Origin: Plantago ovata
Taxonomy: Eukaryota > Streptophyta > Magnoliopsida > Lamiales > Plantaginaceae
Reading direction: 5' to 3'
DNA: 64,000 nucleotides
Assembly: GCA_028274465.1 (NCBI GenBank)
Contig: CM051455.1
Coordinates: 116,907,547 to 116,971,546, forward strand
Shown: piece after piece, positions 21,120-32,740 of the stretch
How positions within the stretch are numbered: the first letter of the stretch is position 1
How the letters are laid out: the number at the start of each line of letters is the position of its first letter
Program-made: the position numbers and the translations under genes
The notes under the pieces: generated by a model
What the model was told of the DNA's origin: nothing
The model's input: only the letters and a program-made list of their open reading frames with translations
The model's database searches: none

Positions 21120-22580
21120 CTAATTTGCAGGTTTTATTTCATCATTGCCCTCAAAGGAGCGAAGTACAGTCATTATATTCATCTTAAAGAGCTCATCACA
21201 CATGTAGCCCTTTCCTACAAACAAACCATTCTTGGTTACTACAAACTCATTAGCTACGAAAGTTATCTTGAAGCCTTTCTTCACCAGCAGTGGTCCAGAC
21301 ACCAAGTTCTTCCGGATGTCAGGCATATGCATCACTTCATTCAGCACCAACTCTTTTCCGGAGGTCAGCTTCAGAACCACATTTCCAACTCCTTTCACAT
21401 CAGAAGTGGCATCATTTCCCATGAACAACTTCTTGCCACTTAATGGAGAGTAAGTTGAGAACGAGCCACGGCCAGAGCAAATGTGGCGAGTAGCACCAGT
21501 ATCAATCCACCATTGTTTTGGATTTTCAATCAGATTCGCCTCCAAGACAACTGCTGAGAATGACGTAATCGAGTCGTCAACTTCTGGAGCAGTCTTCTCT
21601 TCAACAACGTTAGCATTGGCATTTTCTTTCCTTTTTCCTTTTTCCTTTTTCCATGAAAAGCAGTCAGCCTTCATGTGTCCAGCCTTTCCACAATGGAAAC
21701 AGTTGCCCTTGATTTTCTTCGACGATCCAGGCTTCCCATGAGACTTACTGTCTCCATCACGCGACTTGCGCTTCTTGTTGTTGCTAGCCTTGGTGTCGAC
21801 CAGATGTGCTTTGGCTTCCATAGGTTGTTTTCCCTTAACCAAAGCCCTTCGGTTGTCTTCCTGAATCTGCAGTTTCACAACCAGTTCTTCGAGCCCCATT
21901 TCCTTTGTCTTCAATTTGAGATAACTCGTGAATTCACTCCATGAAGGAGGGAGTTTCTCAATTAGAGAGGCAACTAGAAACGGCTCATTAGGCTCCATGC
22001 CTTCATTGTCCAACTCATGGAGAATCATTTGGAAATCCAGAACTTGACTCATAACAGACTTAGAGTCAATAATTTTGAAGTTTAAGAACTTCCCCACGAT
22101 GAACTTCTTTGTACCAGCATCTTGAGCGCTGTACTTTCTGTCCAATTTTTCCCACAACTCCCATGCGGTATTGACAGTGCAATAGGTTGTATATAAAGCA
22201 TCAGAAAGACAATTCAAAATGTAATTCTTACAGAGAAAGTCGTTGTGCTTCCACATTTCAGGAGTCATCTTTGGAACAGCAGGAGTATTTGAACTTGAAC
22301 CATCAGGGTTCACAGGGTTTTCAGCAGCATTCGGTCCACCATTCGGACCACCAGTTTGATCAGCATTCGGACCATCAGTTCCAGCAGGGATGAGAGGATC
22401 AGGCCAGGTTGACGGCGGATCATCTTTCAGATACATGTCCATGTCAAGAGTCGTGAGGTAGAACAACATCTTTTGCTTCCATTGTTTGAAGTTGGTTCCA
22501 CCCAGGAACTTGTCAGGTTTCTCGCCATGGATGTGAGTGTTTGAATGAACATCAGGAGGGTTACTTCCAGTAGCATCCAT
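21120..22580 (-). CDS. Copia-type gag-protease ORF (fossil element)
   Basis: An open frame of 486 codons. Order: an N-terminal region with a KFLGGTNFKQWKQKMLFYL motif as in Copia gag of the UBN2 type; the gag body (about 100-245); a CCHC zinc knuckle (CFHCGKAGHMKADC, about 298); a lysine-rich linker; and an aspartic-protease-like region beginning WWIDTGATRHICSG (about 358) and reaching the C-terminus. Integrase, reverse transcriptase and RNase H are not in the window on this strand. It is a Copia remnant or a gag-only derivative, its LTR probably being the upstream segment 22600-23111. That so long a frame stays open is notable, but domestication is only a guess. Confidence 0.75.
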   Translation of the reverse strand: MDATGSNPPDVHSNTHIHGEKPDKFLGGTNFKQWKQKMLFYLTTLDMDMYLKDDPPSTWPDPLIPAGTDGPNADQTGGPNGGPNAAENPVNPDGSSSNTPAVPKMTPEMWKHNDFLCKNYILNCLSDALYTTYCTVNTAWELWEKLDRKYSAQDAGTKKFIVGKFLNFKIIDSKSVMSQVLDFQMILHELDNEGMEPNEPFLVASLIEKLPPSWSEFTSYLKLKTKEMGLEELVVKLQIQEDNRRALVKGKQPMEAKAHLVDTKASNNKKRKSRDGDSKSHGKPGSSKKIKGNCFHCGKAGHMKADCFSWKKEKGKRKENANANVVEEKTAPEVDDSITSFSAVVLEANLIENPKQWWIDTGATRHICSGRGSFSTYSPLSGKKLFMGNDATSDVKGVGNVVLKLTSGKELVLNEVMHMPDIRKNLVSGPLLVKKGFKITFVANEFVVTKNGLFVGKGYMCDELFKMNIMTVLRSFEGNDEIKPAN

Positions 22581-22599
22581 TTTGATACAACGGATAAAG

Positions 22600-23111
22600 T
22601 CTTAAGTTTGTAGAATGGTATGAGCAAAGCAGGAGAGTATCGAATAAGTAAACGGGAAAAAGAAAGTCTGTAGAGTTGAGTGATTGCACTCTTTTCCTTA
22701 AAACTTTATTCGTCCTGCGCTGGTGCTCAAAGTATCTGACGAACGGTCTCCCAAGATAAAACTGCAGGTAGAGAACGTATACAAGCACTTGAAATACGAA
22801 CTCCGGTTGGTAATACTGCAATATGAGAAGAGAAGCTTCTCTGGAGATATAGAGAAGAAGGAGAGATTGCGAATTGTTGTGTGTTTTCTGCAATCCAGGA
22901 AGGGACTTTAAATAGTGGCAAAGTGGTGTGATGAACAGGCACGAAAGAAAATACGCGATTTTTCAAAACGAAAAGACACAACTTTTCGTATGAAACTCGC
23001 ACCTGTTCGCTGAAGCGTTCAGGATAGAATTTTTCCAGCAAGGAAAAATTATCCGCTCGCTTCTGGACCGAACCGGATCGCCTCGTTGGGATTTTCTAAT
23101 TGGACCCAACA
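22600..23111 (-). repeat. Probable 5' LTR of the gag-protease element
   Basis: Directly upstream of the gag-protease ORF on the minus strand. It begins TGTTGGGTCCAATTAG at 23111, contains a TATA-like CTATTTAAAG and a leader-like 3' half, and gives way near 22600 to a degenerate TTGTATCA primer-site-like stretch before the ATG. No second LTR copy was found, so the 3' limit is uncertain. Confidence 0.5.
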
Positions 23112-23680
23112 ATAAAGTTAGTATTTGGCCCAAAAAGATAACATCCACCACTAGCTAGCCTTAACCTAAGCCCACGACCCGCGAACCCTTGACCCGGGCC
23201 CGACTCCTGACGAAGCCAGGCGGGTGCGCTTGGACGAACCGAGGAGCCATCTAACTCCTCCCCCTTCCAAAAGCATGGGTACCCCCAAGGGGTCCAACCC
23301 CTAAGCCAAACCATGCTCTTTTATTTAGAACTCTCCTTCTCAATTTTAGCTATGTGGGATATCTCCAAAAACCAACCTTTGGTATTTCATACATGTATCA
23401 ACCAACACACTTTGAGCTTTAATTACTATTTCGCCACAAAATGAATTTTATTAATTCTTTCTCAAGTTCTTCTACTACTATAGTAGATCAATACACGTTC
23501 GAGAAACCTCCGTTTCCGACGCGTGGGGCCCCTTTGATTGAGGTACTGAGTCATGAAAAAACCATTCTTGGTTAGCTAAAACTCCAACATTAGGTTATGT
23601 AACGCCCCTATATTTGAATTAGATAACTAAAATATACTTTTATCATTTAATGTACCAACTAAGAGTCGGAGAAAGATTTG
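23112..23680. other. LTR-like debris, unassigned
   Basis: It contains a GC-rich patch and a GCTATGTGGGATATCTCC block of the kind common in plant LTRs. No boundary, partner copy or coding frame was found. Confidence 0.3.

Positions 23681-23681
<1 letters not shown>

Positions 23682-23743
<62 letters not shown>
23682..23743. repeat. (TA)n microsatellite
   Basis: An uninterrupted run of about 30 TA units. An 85-codon frame reading through it is a low-complexity artefact. Confidence 0.95.
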
Positions 23744-23746
<3 letters not shown>

Positions 23747-23922
23747 ACCATAATAATATTTGGTTATTTATCTACTTAATTATTTTCGATGTACATGTGA
23801 AACCCGTAAAAGTAAACGAACCATTAGTCGAAAGAAACGTTGTAAATGTAAATATTTCTATAATTAAAATATTAAGAGAAAGAAGTAACTTTCCTACTGA
23901 AACTTAGCGGGCAAGTAAAACC

Positions 23923-24496
23923 TGTTGATGTTGACTCTATTTTGGAGTTATACAGCCAGCTAATAGATTGCAGCACCATGGAATGGCAATAGGAAAAGGA
24001 ATTGTGTGCCAAGAGACAAAGTGTGCAATCTGATCTTCAACTTTGGAGGCTCATTTAATGCCATGGAACTGTAGAAATATCAGCTCCTGATTTGTTCACA
24101 TTGTAGTGAATAATTTGGATACTTCCTTGGCTCTATAATTAGAGTCCTTCAACGAGTATCTGAATCCATCCCAACACACTAATCCCACAAACAGTGCACC
24201 ACCTTTTCTAATATCCACACTCTCCCATATTTCCTCTTTCTTATCTTCACTTCTATTCTCTACTATTGTTCGGGTATATTATAAACCCGTAGAGATTTCT
24301 TTACAAGTTGTTGAGGAAATTTCTTGTACTCCCAATACCTTATAGTGAAAATTTGGCTCTCTCGCCGGTGGTTTTTTACCTCTATTTACAGAGGGTTTTT
24401 CCACCTAAAAATTTTTGTGTCATTTTTATTGTCTTTCTTAACTTCTCGATATATTTAGTCTAAACACCTACGCTTCCGAACTCTGGTACCACAACA
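23923..24496 (+). repeat. 5' LTR of the Tork-like Copia
   Basis: TGTTGATGTTGACTC to ACCACAACA, followed three bases later by the primer site. It contains a TATA-like CTATAATTAGAG in the middle and a probable polyadenylation region near its end. Confidence 0.85.
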
Positions 24497-24528
24497 AACT
24501 GGCATCAGAGCCAAAGTAGGCTTAAACT

Positions 24529-27500
24529 ATGTCGACCAAATTCGATATCGAGAAGTTTGATGGTAAAATGAATTTCAGTATTTGGCGAATCCACATGGAA
24601 GTCGTTCTCAGTCAGAATGGTGTAAAGAAGGTCTTGGAGGGCAAATCACAAATGCCAGCAACTACGACGGATCATGAGTGGGAATAGATGGACGAAAAGG
24701 CGTTGACCATCATTCAGTTGTGTCTTACCCGGGAACTGTTACAAGATGTCTTACATGAAAAGACCGCTCAAGGCTTATGGAGTAAGATGGAGTCTTTGTA
24801 CATGACGAAAAGTATGGAAAACAAAATCCGGCTAAAGGAACGCATGTTCACACTCCGTATGTCAGAAGGTACTCCGATTCAATCTCACTTAAATGAGTTT
24901 AATTCCATTATCGTTGATTTGGCAAATCAAGATGTCAAAACTGATGATGTGGATAAATCCGTACTGCTTATTGTTTCATTACCACCCTCTTACCGACATT
25001 TCAAAGAAATCATGTTATATGGTAAATTTGAAACCCTATCCTTTGATGATGTCAAGTCCCACCTTTTCGCCAAACAAAAATATGATTCTGAAATTCATTC
25101 TGAAAATTCGGCGGAAGGATTATTTGTTAGAGGGAGGAGTCAAGAACGAGGTAATAGCAGTAGAAATAAATTCAGGTCAAAATCTAGAGGTAAAAACTCT
25201 AAGTTATGTCGTTATGGCAAGACAAAGGGACACGAAATCTTTGAGTGCTTTAAGTTGAAAAATAGGCAAGAAAGAGAACAAAAGGGTAAAGGTAAACAAA
25301 CCGAAACCATGCTGAAGCTAGTATTGTTGAGACAGGGTCCGATGGGGAGTTATTAGTAGCAACTGGCACTGAGTTTAGGTCTAAAAATGATTGGATTCTT
25401 GATTCTAGTTGTACGTTTCATATGTGTCCTAATAGAGATTCTTTTACCACATATGAACCGGTTGATGGTGGTCTTGTCTTGATGGGCAACGATGCTCAGT
25501 GCAAAGTTGTCGGAAAAGGTACAGTTAAAATTAAGACACATGATGGAGTTGTTAGAACTTTAACCGGTGTCAGACATGTCCCTGATTTGAAACGGAGTCT
25601 CATTTCTTTAAGCACCCTTGAGTCATTTGGGTGTAGGTATTGAGCCGAAGGTGGAGATTTAAAAGTGTCCAAAGGTTCTCTTGTGTTACTAAAGGCAAAT
25701 CGATCTGGTAGTTTGTATGTGCTGCAGGGTTTAACTGTTCAGGTTCCGCAGCTCTAGCATCATCCAACATCGATAACTCGAAGTTATGGCATATGAGATT
25801 GGGCCACATGACTGAAAAAGGAATGGATGTTCTCAACAAGAAGGGTCATCTTGGAAGCCAGTGTACCGGTAAGGTTGATTTCTGTGAACATTGCATTTTT
25901 GGGAAGCAGAAAAAGGTTAGCTTCTCTAAAGCCACTCATAGAAATAAAGGTACACTGGATTACATTCACTCTGATCTTTGGGGTCCTTCTCGAGTTCCTT
26001 CGAAAGGAGGAAATTTTTATATGCTGACCATTATTGATGATTTCTCACGAAAACTCTGGGTTTATTTTCTCAAAAGCAAAAGTGAAGCATTTTCCAAGTT
26101 CAAAGAATGGAAAATTTTAGTTGAGAACCAGACAGGTAAAAAGGTGAAAAGATTGAGAACTGACAATGGTCTAGAGTTTTGTTCAAAGGAATTCAACAAT
26201 TTCTACAAAAAGGAAGGTATTGCCAGACATCACACCATACCAGGGACTCCTCAACAAAATGGAGTTGCAGAACGAATGAACAGAACTATTCTGGAGAGAG
26301 TTCATTGCATGCTCTCTCATTCTGGCTTGGGAAAAAGTTTTTGGGCTGAAGCGGCAATGACGGCATGTTATTTGATCAACCGCTCCCCCAACAGATCACT
26401 CGATAATAACATTCCAGAAGAAGTTTGGTCAGGTAACCCTGTTGATTATTCTAATCTTAGAATATTTGGTTGTCCTGCTTATTCGCACGTAAACGAGGGG
26501 AAATTGGAACCCCGTGCTAAAAAATGCATTTTCTTAGGATATGGTGTGGTGTAGGGGTTAAAGGCTATCTTTTGTATAACCCTGAGTCTGGTAAAACACT
26601 ATACAGTAGAAATGTCACATCTAATGAAAATGCTATGCTATCTTCTGGAAAAGATACTGTTGTTTCCTCTACTGGTACAGATGCTGAAGAGAGTACTAGA
26701 GAGAAAGTGGAGCTTGAAGTTGAAGCTACTGTACCGGAGGAAGATGTTCCTACTTCCCCTGCTCATCCTCTCGATGATCAAACCACCATGACTGATGATG
26801 CCACTGAAAATGTAATTCCAAATCCACCTCGACTGAGAGGTTTACCACAACCGTGGTCAATGGCTCAGCAGCTCCAGAACACAGATCAAAGAAGCCGTCT
26901 CAAAGACTCATTGAACAATCTGCCAATATTGCTTATGCATTTCTTGTTGCACAAGAAATTGATGAAGATGGTGAGCCTAAAAATTATTTTGAGGTTATTT
27001 CAGGTGCAGATTCGGCAAAGTGGATTATTGCAATGCAAGAAGAGGTTGAGAGTCTACATAAAAATGAGACTTGGGATCTAGTGAAGCTGCCTGAAGGAAA
27101 GCAAGCCATTAGTTGCAAGTGGATCTTTAAGAGAAAGGAAGGCATCCTTGGTGTTGAGAATGCAAGATACAAAGCACGATTTGTTGTTAGAGGTTTTCAT
27201 CAGCAAGAAGGTGTCGACTTCAACGAGATATTTTCTCCTGTCGTTCGCCATACCTCTATTCGTGTATTGCTTGCTTTAGTTGCGTTGCATGATTTGGAGC
27301 TGGAGCAATTAGATGTGAAAACAACCTTTTTACATGGAAATCTCGAGGAAGAGATTTGCATCCAGCATCCTGAGGGATTCATAGTTCCTGGAAAAGAAGA
27401 CAGCGTTTGTCGTTTGAAGAAATCTCTTTATGGATTGAAGCCATCTCCGAGACAGTGGTATAAGAGGTTTGATTCATTTGTGCTTGGACACAGCTACTCT

Positions 27501-28535
27501 AGAAGTAGTTATGATAACTGTGTTTATTTTAAGAAAATGTCTGATGGGTCTTTCATTTACTTGTTGCTTTATGTTGATGACATGTTTATTGCTGCACGAG
27601 ATAAATCTCTTGTCAACAAGTTAAAATCCCAACTTAGCAGGGAATTTGATATGAAGGATTTAGGCCCAGCTAAGAAGATTCTTGGCAGGGATCGTCAAGC
27701 AGGAAAGCTTTCTCTATCACAGAAGAAGTATATTCTGAAAATGCTTGACAGATTCAATATGCAAGATTGCAAACCTGTTAGTACTCCAATCGATGCACAT
27801 TTCAAGTTATCATCTGATCAATGTCCAGAGAAGGAAGAGGACAAGAGACGCATGTCAAATGTTCCTTACTCTAATGCCGTTGGAAGTCTCATGTATGCCA
27901 TGGTGTGCACAATGCCAGATCTGGCCTATGCCGTTAGTGTCGTTAGCAGATTCATGCACAATCCGGGAAGGGAGCATTGGGAAGCCGTGAAATGGATTCT
28001 TCGTTATTTGAAGGGTTCCCCTGATATTGGTTTGGTATTCAATAAGCATAGTGCTGATCCCGGAGGTGTAGTTGGTTATGTCGATGCCGACTACGGTGGT
28101 GAATTAGATTGGAAAAGGTCACTTTCTGCCTATCTCTAATTTACACTTTGTGGTTCTACTATCAGCCGGTATTCTTCACTTCAAGCTATTGCGGCGTTAT
28201 CAACTACAGAAGCGGAATATATTGCTACTAGGGAAGGTATGAAAGAGGCTATTTGGCTCCGAGGCTTGGTAAGCGAACTTGGTCTACAACAAGACATCCT
28301 TGTTGTGTTTTGCGACAGTCAAAGTGTTGTTCGCTTGACCAGGAATAGCAAGTATCATTCAAAAACCAAGCACATTGATATAAAGTACCACTTTATTGGA
28401 GATATTGTTGATGCAGGTGATCTTACTGTCGAGAAGATTCATACTAATGAAAATCCTGCAGATATGATGACCAAGCCACTCGCACCAGCGAAGTTCGATC
28501 ATTATCTGAACTTAGCTGGAATCATTCACACTTGA
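24529..28535 (+). pseudogene. gag-pol region of the Tork-like Copia (fossil)
   Basis: Recognisable in order: gag of the UBN2 type from 24529 (KFDIEKFDGKMNFSIWR, then SLPPSYRHFKEIMLYGKF), protease near 25390 (DWILDS), GAG-pre-integrase and integrase core at 25793-26554 (WGPSRVPSKGG, TPQQNGVAERMNRTILE), reverse transcriptase at 26853-28139 (KWIFKRKEG, LYGLKPSPRQWYKRFD, LLLYVDDMFIAA) and RNase H ending at 28535 ([14 protein letters not shown]). Domain content and order identify the Copia Tork group, close to Tnt1-94-like proteins. The region is broken. Confidence 0.88.
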
Positions 28536-28591
28536 GCAGAGCTCCCATGGCGAAGAGAGCACGTTTCCAAAATCGAGTCAAGGTGGAGATT

Positions 28592-29119
28592 TGTTGATGT
28601 TGACTCTATTTTGGAGTTATACAACCAGCTAATAAATTGCAGCAGCATGGAATGGGAATAGGAAAAGGAATTGTGTGCCAAGAGACAAAGTGTGCAATCT
28701 GATCTTCAACTTTGGAGGCTCATTTAATGCCACGGAACTGTAGAAATATCAGCTCCTGATTTGTTCACATTGCAGTGAAGAATTTGAATACTTCCTTGGC
28801 TCTATAAATAGAGTCCTTCAACAAGTATCAGAATCCATCCCAACACACTAATCCCACAAATAGTGCACCACTTTTTCTATATCCACACTCTCCCATATTT
28901 CCTCTTTATTATCTTCACTTCTATTCTCTATTATTGTTCGATTATATTATAAACCCGTAGAGATTTCTTTACAAATTGTTGAGGAAATTTCTTGTACTCC
29001 CAATACCTTATACTGAAAATTTGGCTCTCTCGCCGGTGGTTTTTTACCTCTATTTACAGAGGGTTTTTCCACCTAAAAATCATTGTTTCATTTTTATTGT
29101 CTTTCTTAATTCTCGATAT
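28592..29119 (+). repeat. 3' LTR of the Tork-like Copia, short at its end
   Basis: Aligns with 23923-24441 and stops at CTCGATATA, where flanking DNA unrelated to the 5' LTR begins. Confidence 0.85.
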
Positions 29120-32100
29120 AAAATTATTACTTTTCAAGTCATTAAGCCTATATACTATCTAGACTTAATATGTGTAACAATTTGGTGACTAAATAATAGT
29201 AGTACACAACATCTTAATTAACTCCACGTATCACTTTACCTCATACATGCATATGCATGCATGATCATCCATTCCATTAGCACACTACTTACACATCAAA
29301 CAATTTGCATACCATTTTGCAAAAACCGCTTTCTTTGTTTTATACGAGAGCAAAAAGAAAATTAACTCATACCAACTATATGCCCAAAAAATGGATCATC
29401 GGATGGAAAACAAATTAGGAAGTATCTGTAAACAATCGGGAAAAAGATTAGGACTAAGAACGGGACTTTTCGACTATAGTTCGAGTGGCCTCTAGCGTTA
29501 GGAAAAGAGTAAATGTAGTACGGATATGATCGGGACGACCTCAAGCGAATGATTCTGAGAGTTGCGATCGGGAAAACAAGGCCAAGATGACGATTCAGGT
29601 GAACGGCAAGGTTGATGTACGGTGATGATGTATACATGGGGCCGCTGATGTTGGATTAAAGCGCGAGAAGGGAGGGATAGAAGCTTGGAAGCAAAGACAA
29701 GTCCAGAATCTCCAGATGCGATTAGCGATGATGATGGTAGCTATTACTTTAACTCTTTAATATGTGCTCAATAATTACTTGCTTGGTTTTATATACAAAT
29801 TAAAATACCTGACCAAACCCAAGAACTTGGTTTGAAGTTTGATCACTACACTTAATTTGAGGATTAGACTAGATATGGTTTGTTTTTATTGTTGTAATAA
29901 CATCCAAACCAGTAATTACTCACTCTTGTAATTTAGTAAACCATTTAAGAGTGTAATTAGTATTATCTAAGGATTAGTTTAAAATTTGACTAGGCCTTTG
30001 CAAGAGATAGTTTTGGACTTCGTACATTAATTAGTTTGAATTTATTTACAGTATTAACTATTAAGTCATCACTGCAAATGAGAACGCCATATTAAAATTC
30101 TAATGCACTTCATCTTTCGTTCCTTTGCTAAGTTCTCTAAACTTGCAACGAAAGGTGTTCCACTCCGTTGAACTTAACTAGAGTTGTTTTGTTAATTCGT
30201 CACCTCCCCACTCTTGGCATCTTGCTAGTAAGATTGACATACTAAACGATGGGGGTGGTTGAGTTGTGATAAGGCCATAACGGATCCAAGGTTCGAACAT
30301 GCTTTTAATCTCTTCTTGGTGCTAGCTAGTTGGAGTCTTGGTTTGGAGGTTTTTATTTTTGTGCATTTCTAATGCACGTACTGTGTTGTAATGTTTGATT
30401 CTCTTTTTTCTATTAATAAAATTTTTGCTGATTAAAAATAAAAATTCTAATGCACATGGTGAGATAGATAATCAACCAAATGACTAATATACCTACGAAT
30501 AAGTGGAGCTTGTTATTTAACCAATAATAAATGTATTTATCTTAGTTTAATCCAATTACTAGATTTCATTAATAAGTGGCTGGGCAACTATACGTACCTG
30601 ATACCCCTAGCCCTAGCTATGGGGTGATCGATGAATATCATGATTAGTGATATAAATTTATCGTAATTTTGCATTAATATATATCTCATCATGGAATATA
30701 TAATAGGTTCCTCTAGTTTTATGTAGTCCTCTATCAAATAAACACACAATAATAAGTATTCGCTTGTGGTCATTTATCAGCTTGGTCAGGTACCAAGGCT
30801 ATGGAAGCAATCCGTGCTAGCATCAATCCGTGCTAGCATTAAAGCGTGAGCCACTAATCAGCAGTAGGTAAGGATTCTAGCCTTTTCTTCTCATACCGTT
30901 TGGGAATCCGGCTCTCGGGGAAGATGGACATTTACTTCGTTATTTCATTTGCAATTCATTGTTAATGTGTCATATGCCATGCAATACATCTCTTGATCAT
31001 ACTTATACTTTTGCCGTCTACATACATTCAATGGACCTACTTATATCAACCGTTCCTTATCATATCCAATTGTCTCCTCATCAATCACCAAATAAGCCGA
31101 GTGTTGTTCACTTTTGATACTCAACACCTTTGTTTACTATCTCAACTTGTTCAGTATATTTCTAGTCTTTCTTTTGAGACCAATTATTTATTTAGAACTT
31201 GACCATCCAATCCATTTGTATCTTTGAGAATTCTTATCGAAAACTAATTCTCTCTTGATTACTTGTCTGCCATTGACTTGTATGTTCTCTTTGTACTTAC
31301 CTCATTTGCCTTGTTGCCTCTTCTTTCAGTTGTTAACCAACTTCTCTTGCAACTCGAGATCGATCATCTCAATTCATTTTCATATAGTTTTATCATGGAT
31401 CTCATCATTCTATAATATACTTCTTAACCCTTCTACGCATTGAGTTCTAAACCGAGTTGATTCACATACTTTGTCACCAATATTCACCTTTGACTATTTT
31501 CCCCTCTTGTTTACTTTCTCTTACACTTTCTTCTACCATTTGTCCTCTATAACTCTTCTTGTAACAACTTCCTTCTACAATATTTCATTTGACTATTCTA
31601 TCAACCTTTACTCTCCTTTTTTGATTCTTCTTATCTCTTATCTCCTTGATACATGTATGGTCCATTGGTCTAAATGTACGATCACACATTGCCTTCGTTT
31701 TCTATTACCGGTCATGTTGAAATGAACAGGCTATTACCCATCTATCATCTCGCATGCTTGTAATTTTCTATACGAATCACTTATATTGAATTATCAAGTT
31801 TGATACTGTTCTTCCAGTTGTTGCTGAGCAATCATTCTATTGTTGTATATTTGAGATCTGTTTGATTTACTTGATTTGAGTTCATGTTCTATTTATCTGA
31901 ACCCATTGTATATTGCGTAGCAATATTGTTCTCTTTCCAAAGATGCTACAGAGCTTTATGAATTATGAACACTATCAGTTATCTATTTGTGAATAGGGCC
32001 CTAGACTGTCGTGGGTGGCTACCGGGCGGGACGGACCGACGGTTATGGTCATCTTCAGTAGATTTTCCCCAGACTCTAGATACAACCGGTGGTTGGTGTA

Positions 32101-32740
32101 TTCGGTGATCTGGTATGGCATGTGTAAGAAAATACGGTCAAAATTACCCCTAGGGTGGTGCAGCAGAATTTCAAATTTTTCTTAACATGCATACTAATTG
32201 ATCATGCATATAACATGTATTGAAACACATTAGTTAGAAGACTTACAGTACTCCGAAAGCAAGAATTAAAACAGAATCGATAGTTGGATTTCAATCGATA
32301 AGATCCTCGTAATAATCAGTTGTATCTTCTCATTCGTTGAAGTTGAAGATATCTAATTCGTCTTCTTGATTATCTGCAAAACAATAAAGATTAGTTTCCA
32401 ACTTTTTAGAACCTCAACCTTGGTATCCACGGATGAACAGCTTATCGAGAGAATGCGAGGATATTCTCGAGTCAAACTCAGTTGACCAAGAACAGGGGGC
32501 GGCGCGCGTGGCTTAGAGACGTGGAGGGAGGAGAGCTTTATTTTATTGAGAGAACCCGATTAACCCACAGGTTGAGCAGCGTTTGGGGCCAGCAACAACA
32601 CTCTCCTTGGATGGGCCGAATGCTTTGGGCCAGCAACAACACCCTTCTTGGACCAGCGGGCAGAATGTGTCCAATGGACAACAATCAACCGTAGGGGGAC
32701 AGTAGGCATTTCTGCTCGGTTTAAGAGGAGATGGTGATCC
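29120..32740. other. Unassigned region, no gene recognised
   Basis: No convincing gene. Noted: a direct repeat CAATCCGTGCTAGCAT twice near 30810-30840; a strongly pyrimidine-biased plus strand at about 30990-31740, perhaps decayed retroelement coding sequence; a GC-rich patch near 32000 (TGGGTGGCTACCGGGCGGGA) resembling LTR-element DNA; and CTATTAATAAAATTTTTGCTG near 30411, a plus-strand LINE-tail-like end. None has boundaries I can support. Confidence 0.35.

Larger units (their letters stand above)
23923..29119 (+). mobile_element. Tork/Tnt1-like Copia retrotransposon, broken
   Basis: Full Copia order on the plus strand: 5' LTR, primer site (TGGCATCAGAGCC from 24500, initiator-Met tRNA type), gag, protease, integrase, reverse transcriptase, RNase H, purine tract (AAGGTGGAGAT, 28581-28591) and 3' LTR. 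The coding part is interrupted roughly five times and is not functional. The LTRs differ at about 25 of 525 aligned positions by eye, near 5%; at an assumed 1.3e-8 per site per year this is about 2 million years. The 3' LTR lacks its last part, so no target duplication can be read. Confidence 0.9.

Noticed and set aside
23650-23907. An 85-codon plus frame
   Set aside because: It reads mostly Ile-Tyr repeats from the TA microsatellite.
30993-31725. Run of Phe/Leu/Ser-rich plus frames suggesting a membrane protein
   Set aside because: It comes from a pyrimidine-rich strand with frequent stops between short frames; no coherent gene or domain.
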